From NCBI RefSeq assembly GCF_900289175.1, contig NZ_LT985747.1:1738821-1772665 (forward strand): a DNA stretch of 33,845 bases, written 5' to 3'. Origin of the DNA: Paenibacillus faecalis (lineage in GTDB: Bacteria; Bacillota; Bacilli; Paenibacillales; Paenibacillaceae). Each line of letters opens with the position of its first letter. Position 1 is the stretch's first letter. Below are positions 31,583 through 33,845 of this stretch, piece after piece. The position numbers were made by a program, and so were the translations under genes. Under the pieces are notes generated by a model. The model had not been told where the DNA came from, did no database searches, and worked only from the letters and a program-made list of their open reading frames with translations.

Positions 31583-31870
31583 TTAGGATTTCCCAGTTGA
31601 GACAGGCTCGCGGTTGCCACTGTTTGATTTTTTGTATTTAATCTTGGTGGCTTCGCCGCCTCTAAGGTGACGGATGGACTTGTGGTACTCGAGAATATTC
31701 TTAACCTGATCCGCCAAGTCCGGGTTAATCTCCGGCAGACGCTCGGTTAAGTCTTTATGCACCGTACTTTTCGAAACGCCAAATTCCTTGGCAATCGTCC
31801 GGACCGTATGCCTCGTTTCCACGATACAGCGTCCAATTTTAATGGTCCGCTCTTTGATGTAATCGTGCAC
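31583..31870 (-). CDS. spoIIID: Sporulation transcriptional regulator SpoIIID
   Basis: A 95-residue DNA-binding protein, nearly identical in pattern to known SpoIIID: HDYIKERTIKIG, then the helix-turn-helix TVRTIAKEFGVSKSTVHKDL (about 22-41) and a basic C-terminal tail (GGEATKIKYKKS). In the mother cell it activates and represses many sigma-E genes. GTG start with GGGAGG at 7 nt. A sigma-E-type promoter (31906-31933) lies upstream. Confidence 0.97.
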   Translation of the reverse strand: MHDYIKERTIKIGRCIVETRHTVRTIAKEFGVSKSTVHKDLTERLPEINPDLADQVKNILEYHKSIRHLRGGEATKIKYKKSNSGNREPVSTGKS

Positions 31871-31905
31871 GCTCCCGCCTCCCTACTGTGTGGATAGTTT
31901 GGTAC

Positions 31906-31933
31906 ATTATATGAGTGGCGTGGCGGGATATTC
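31906..31933 (-). promoter_or_regulatory. Sigma-E-type promoter of spoIIID
   Basis: On the minus strand GAATATC (31933-31927) and CATATAAT (31913-31906) are 13 nt apart. This fits the sigma-E pattern (kmATATT and CATAcAmT), and spoIIID is known to be sigma-E dependent in B. subtilis. Confidence 0.6.
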
Positions 31934-32065
31934 GCGGTTTCACGGGCTGACAAGCTCCATTGGTCCCAATTATTTTAGGGACATGCTTGCTTGCTGGAGT
32001 GTTTGGGGCCATTTTTCAAAGTGTTTTTGTCCATGCGCTAAATGATCGAAAGCCTTGCAGATCAA

Positions 32066-32123
32066 CAAAAAAGACAGGATATCCATCCTGCCTTTCGACT
32101 TGCGTTACACGCTTTTGTGTAAC
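32066..32123 (-). terminator. Intrinsic terminator of spoIIQ
   Basis: On the minus strand GGCAGGAT-GGAT-ATCCTGTC is followed by TTTTTTG (T run 32072-32066). A second perfect 7-bp stem, GTTACAC/GTGTAAC, lies between it and the spoIIQ stop. Confidence 0.88.
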
Positions 32124-32130
32124 TTTAAAT

Positions 32131-32865
32131 TTAATTTTTCGGAAGAATCTCCATCGGGTTGATGAGGTTTTCACCCTCATACACTTCGAAGTGAACGTGG
32201 ATGCCCAGATCTTTCTCAAGCTCGCTGCGTCCTGCCGATGCGATGGTATCCCCCTGCTTCACTTCTTTGCCTTGCTCTACTTTCACGTTGCTCAAGCTTT
32301 GGTACACGGTCTTCAGATCTCCGGCATGGCTGATCTCCACGACGGTTCCGTTTACAGGATGATCTTCTACTCGGGTTACTTTACCATCCAGTACAGCAAG
32401 GACATCAAATGTCTTCTCGTCTTTACGGGCCAGGTCCACTCCAAGGTTCGGCGTAAAGGTGTCGTTGTATTGAACCATCGCCTGCTCATGCTGCTCTGCC
32501 GAAGCATTGGCATCAAAGAATGGCTTTACCACGCTGACCTGTGCTGAATCAGCTGTCGGCCAGATCATGTTCTGGGCGTTTGCAACAACCTCAACAGCTT
32601 CCTCTTTCTGACCGCTTGCCGCTGTTCCCGTTTGATTGGTCTCCCCGGACTGTGTTACCACTTCCTGCTTGTTAAGCGGTTTTTGGCTGGCGTCCTGGTA
32701 GACCCACACGAGGGTTAGTATAATTGCCGCTGCTGCCAGATATGCTGCCGGGAACACCCACCGTTTGGACAACATTTTTTTCCACGAAGATGGCGTTGTC
32801 GCTTCTCCTTGAGTTGTTTTAGGAGACTCTTCGCGGGGTTGACTATTCTTGTTCTCTTCATTCAT
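32131..32865 (-). CDS. spoIIQ: Forespore engulfment protein SpoIIQ (degenerate LytM/M23 domain)
   Basis: The start at 32865 follows GAGGTGA at 6 nt; 244 residues. A cytoplasmic N terminus, one membrane segment (about 36-57) and an extracellular M23 domain (about 135-240) match SpoIIQ, which binds SpoIIIAH across the intermembrane space to form the feeding-tube channel and drive engulfment. The second zinc motif HVHFEV is present, but the first, normally HxGxD, reads NLGVD, so one zinc-binding histidine is replaced by Asn140. B. subtilis SpoIIQ is likewise regarded as non-catalytic. The neighbours spoIID and spoIIID and a sigma-F-type promoter support the name. Confidence 0.9.
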   Translation of the reverse strand: MNEENKNSQPREESPKTTQGEATTPSSWKKMLSKRWVFPAAYLAAAAIILTLVWVYQDASQKPLNKQEVVTQSGETNQTGTAASGQKEEAVEVVANAQNMIWPTADSAQVSVVKPFFDANASAEQHEQAMVQYNDTFTPNLGVDLARKDEKTFDVLAVLDGKVTRVEDHPVNGTVVEISHAGDLKTVYQSLSNVKVEQGKEVKQGDTIASAGRSELEKDLGIHVHFEVYEGENLINPMEILPKN

Positions 32866-32885
32866 TTGCAATCACCTCAGTAATC

Positions 32886-32914
32886 ATTGTTACCGGGGTA
32901 ATCTCTTTTATACG
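32886..32914 (-). promoter_or_regulatory. Sigma-F-type promoter of spoIIQ
   Basis: On the minus strand CGTATA (32914-32909) and GGTAACAAT (32894-32886) are 14 nt apart, a close match to sigma-F promoters (GyATA and GGnrAnAmT). B. subtilis spoIIQ is known to be sigma-F dependent. Confidence 0.65.
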
Positions 32915-32924
32915 TGCATGTCTA

Positions 32925-33845
32925 TTATTTTTTTGAAGACAGAAGCTTTGAAGCTTTGGAAAAAGAAATGCCGGTATAGTAGTGTTCCAGAATCTCCTGC
33001 GCCTGGTAGCCTTCCCTTGCCATCCCTTCTGCGCCATACTGGCTCATGCCTACACCGTGGCCGTATCCATAGGTAACGATCTCTACCTTTCCATCTTTCA
33101 ATTTCCAGCTAAACTGGCTGGAAGGAAGGTCCAGTTTCTCTCTTATTTCCCGGCCTGTAAACTTCTTTCCTCCGACTCTCATTTCTTTTATACGATTGCC
33201 TTCCGTATAGGAGATCACTTTGGAAGAACCGGAACCCGTACTAGATGCAGACACCGGTATGGCTCCATCCGGCAAACCCAGGCGCTCCATAAATTCATCT
33301 TCTTCCATCTGAACGGTAGATTTGAATTTGGGAGAAATCTGCTTATCCCACGGACTCTCTACGCTTCGAAGATAGGGAATCTCGTTCTGCCAGTAGTCCT
33401 CTGAATTTTCGGTATACCCATTGCTGGTTGAAAAATAAGAAGCCGTAATCGGCTCCCCCTTATATGTCATCACGATTCCTTCGGTGTCTTTCACCGCCTG
33501 GCGCAGTTTTTTTAGCTCGGCTTCCTTGCCAAGCGCCTTCCACTCCTGCTCCAGCTTCTCCTTCGGTATGTACGCCTGATGGCTGACCGTATCGGTGACA
33601 TCCGCCTTGTTGTCAGGCACGCCGCTCTTGTCGCCTGATGCAAGCCGCCGCACGATGAACGTCCGTGCGGCGATGGCCTGCGCCTTTAGCGCCTCCAGCT
33701 GGAATTCTGCCGGCATTTCGGCGGCGACGACGCCGGTAACATAGCTTTCCAGCGGGAGGGTCTCGGTGGTGTCCGTCCCGGTTAAGTAGACGGACACCAT
33801 CGGCTCTTCCGCCGCCTGCGGCTCGGCGGCGGAAGGGGCGGGCGC
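32925..33845 (-). CDS. spoIID: Stage II sporulation protein D, lytic transglycosylase (N terminus beyond right edge)
   Basis: The frame is open to the right edge. The 15 codons before the first ATG (33800) read APAPSAAEPQAAEEP, a linker, so the true start with its membrane anchor lies outside. SpoIID, with SpoIIM and SpoIIP, cuts septal peptidoglycan during engulfment; it is a lytic transglycosylase acting on denuded glycans. Landmarks are YVTGVVAAEMPAEFQ with the likely catalytic Glu, LKAQAIAARTFIVRR, YFSTSNGYTENSEDYW, and GYGHGVGMSQYGAEGMAREG near the C terminus. The visible part has 306 codons. Immediately downstream lies spoIIQ. Confidence 0.95.
   Translation of the reverse strand, partial: APAPSAAEPQAAEEPMVSVYLTGTDTTETLPLESYVTGVVAAEMPAEFQLEALKAQAIAARTFIVRRLASGDKSGVPDNKADVTDTVSHQAYIPKEKLEQEWKALGKEAELKKLRQAVKDTEGIVMTYKGEPITASYFSTSNGYTENSEDYWQNEIPYLRSVESPWDKQISPKFKSTVQMEEDEFMERLGLPDGAIPVSASSTGSGSSKVISYTEGNRIKEMRVGGKKFTGREIREKLDLPSSQFSWKLKDGKVEIVTYGYGHGVGMSQYGAEGMAREGYQAQEILEHYYTGISFSKASKLLSSKK

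Overview
The window looks like chromosomal DNA of a Paenibacillus-type, spore-forming, flagellated Firmicute. The evidence is a SpaA-like S-layer protein with SLH motifs TRAE/TVQE/TRAQ, an adjacent csaB-tagA-tagO wall-polymer locus, an alpha/beta SASP, and the block spoIID-spoIIQ-spoIIID-mbl-flhO-flhP-fabZ, which follows a gene order also known from Bacillus. Every recognisable gene lies on the minus strand, so the window reads from right to left. Both ends are cut inside genes: spoIID at the right, and a gene that is probably comFA at the left.

Right to left. (1) 33845-28200 is a sporulation, shape and flagellar block: spoIID, spoIIQ (with a good sigma-F-type promoter), spoIIID (with a good sigma-E-type promoter), mbl, flhO, flhP and a small EpuA-type membrane protein. 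(2) fabZ and pgcA follow. Between them and block 1 is an intergenic region carrying an intrinsic terminator that folds properly only as a plus-strand RNA. (3) 25395-20124 makes the pyruvylated secondary cell wall polymer: a DUF5693-type membrane protein, csaB and tagA are tightly coupled, and tagO has its own promoter. (4) 19949-11665 encodes the clients of that polymer: a 1295-residue secreted protein with three C-terminal SLH repeats, a 114-residue coiled-coil protein, and the S-layer protein with three N-terminal SLH repeats. Each unit has its own terminator. The S-layer gene has a strong promoter, a leader of roughly 120-190 nt and two tandem in-frame starts, each with a strong Shine-Dalgarno. 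(5) A small secreted protein, an alpha/beta SASP and metK. (6) A secreted phosphodiester glycosidase followed by degS and degU. (7) A short glycosyltransferase-like membrane protein, a degenerate array of about 50-bp repeats, an intact IS3-family element with a programmed -1 frameshift, and the start of probable comFA.

The main biology is cell-surface assembly. TagO starts the lipid-linked polymer, TagA adds the second sugar, CsaB adds pyruvyl ketals, and the SLH proteins bind the pyruvylated polymer. The least explained items are the plus-strand terminator with upstream hairpins near 28050, a perfect 57-bp repeat downstream of metK and of pgcA, the 50-bp repeat array, an acidic insert in CsaB, and long hairpins in the leaders of the DUF5693 gene and mbl.
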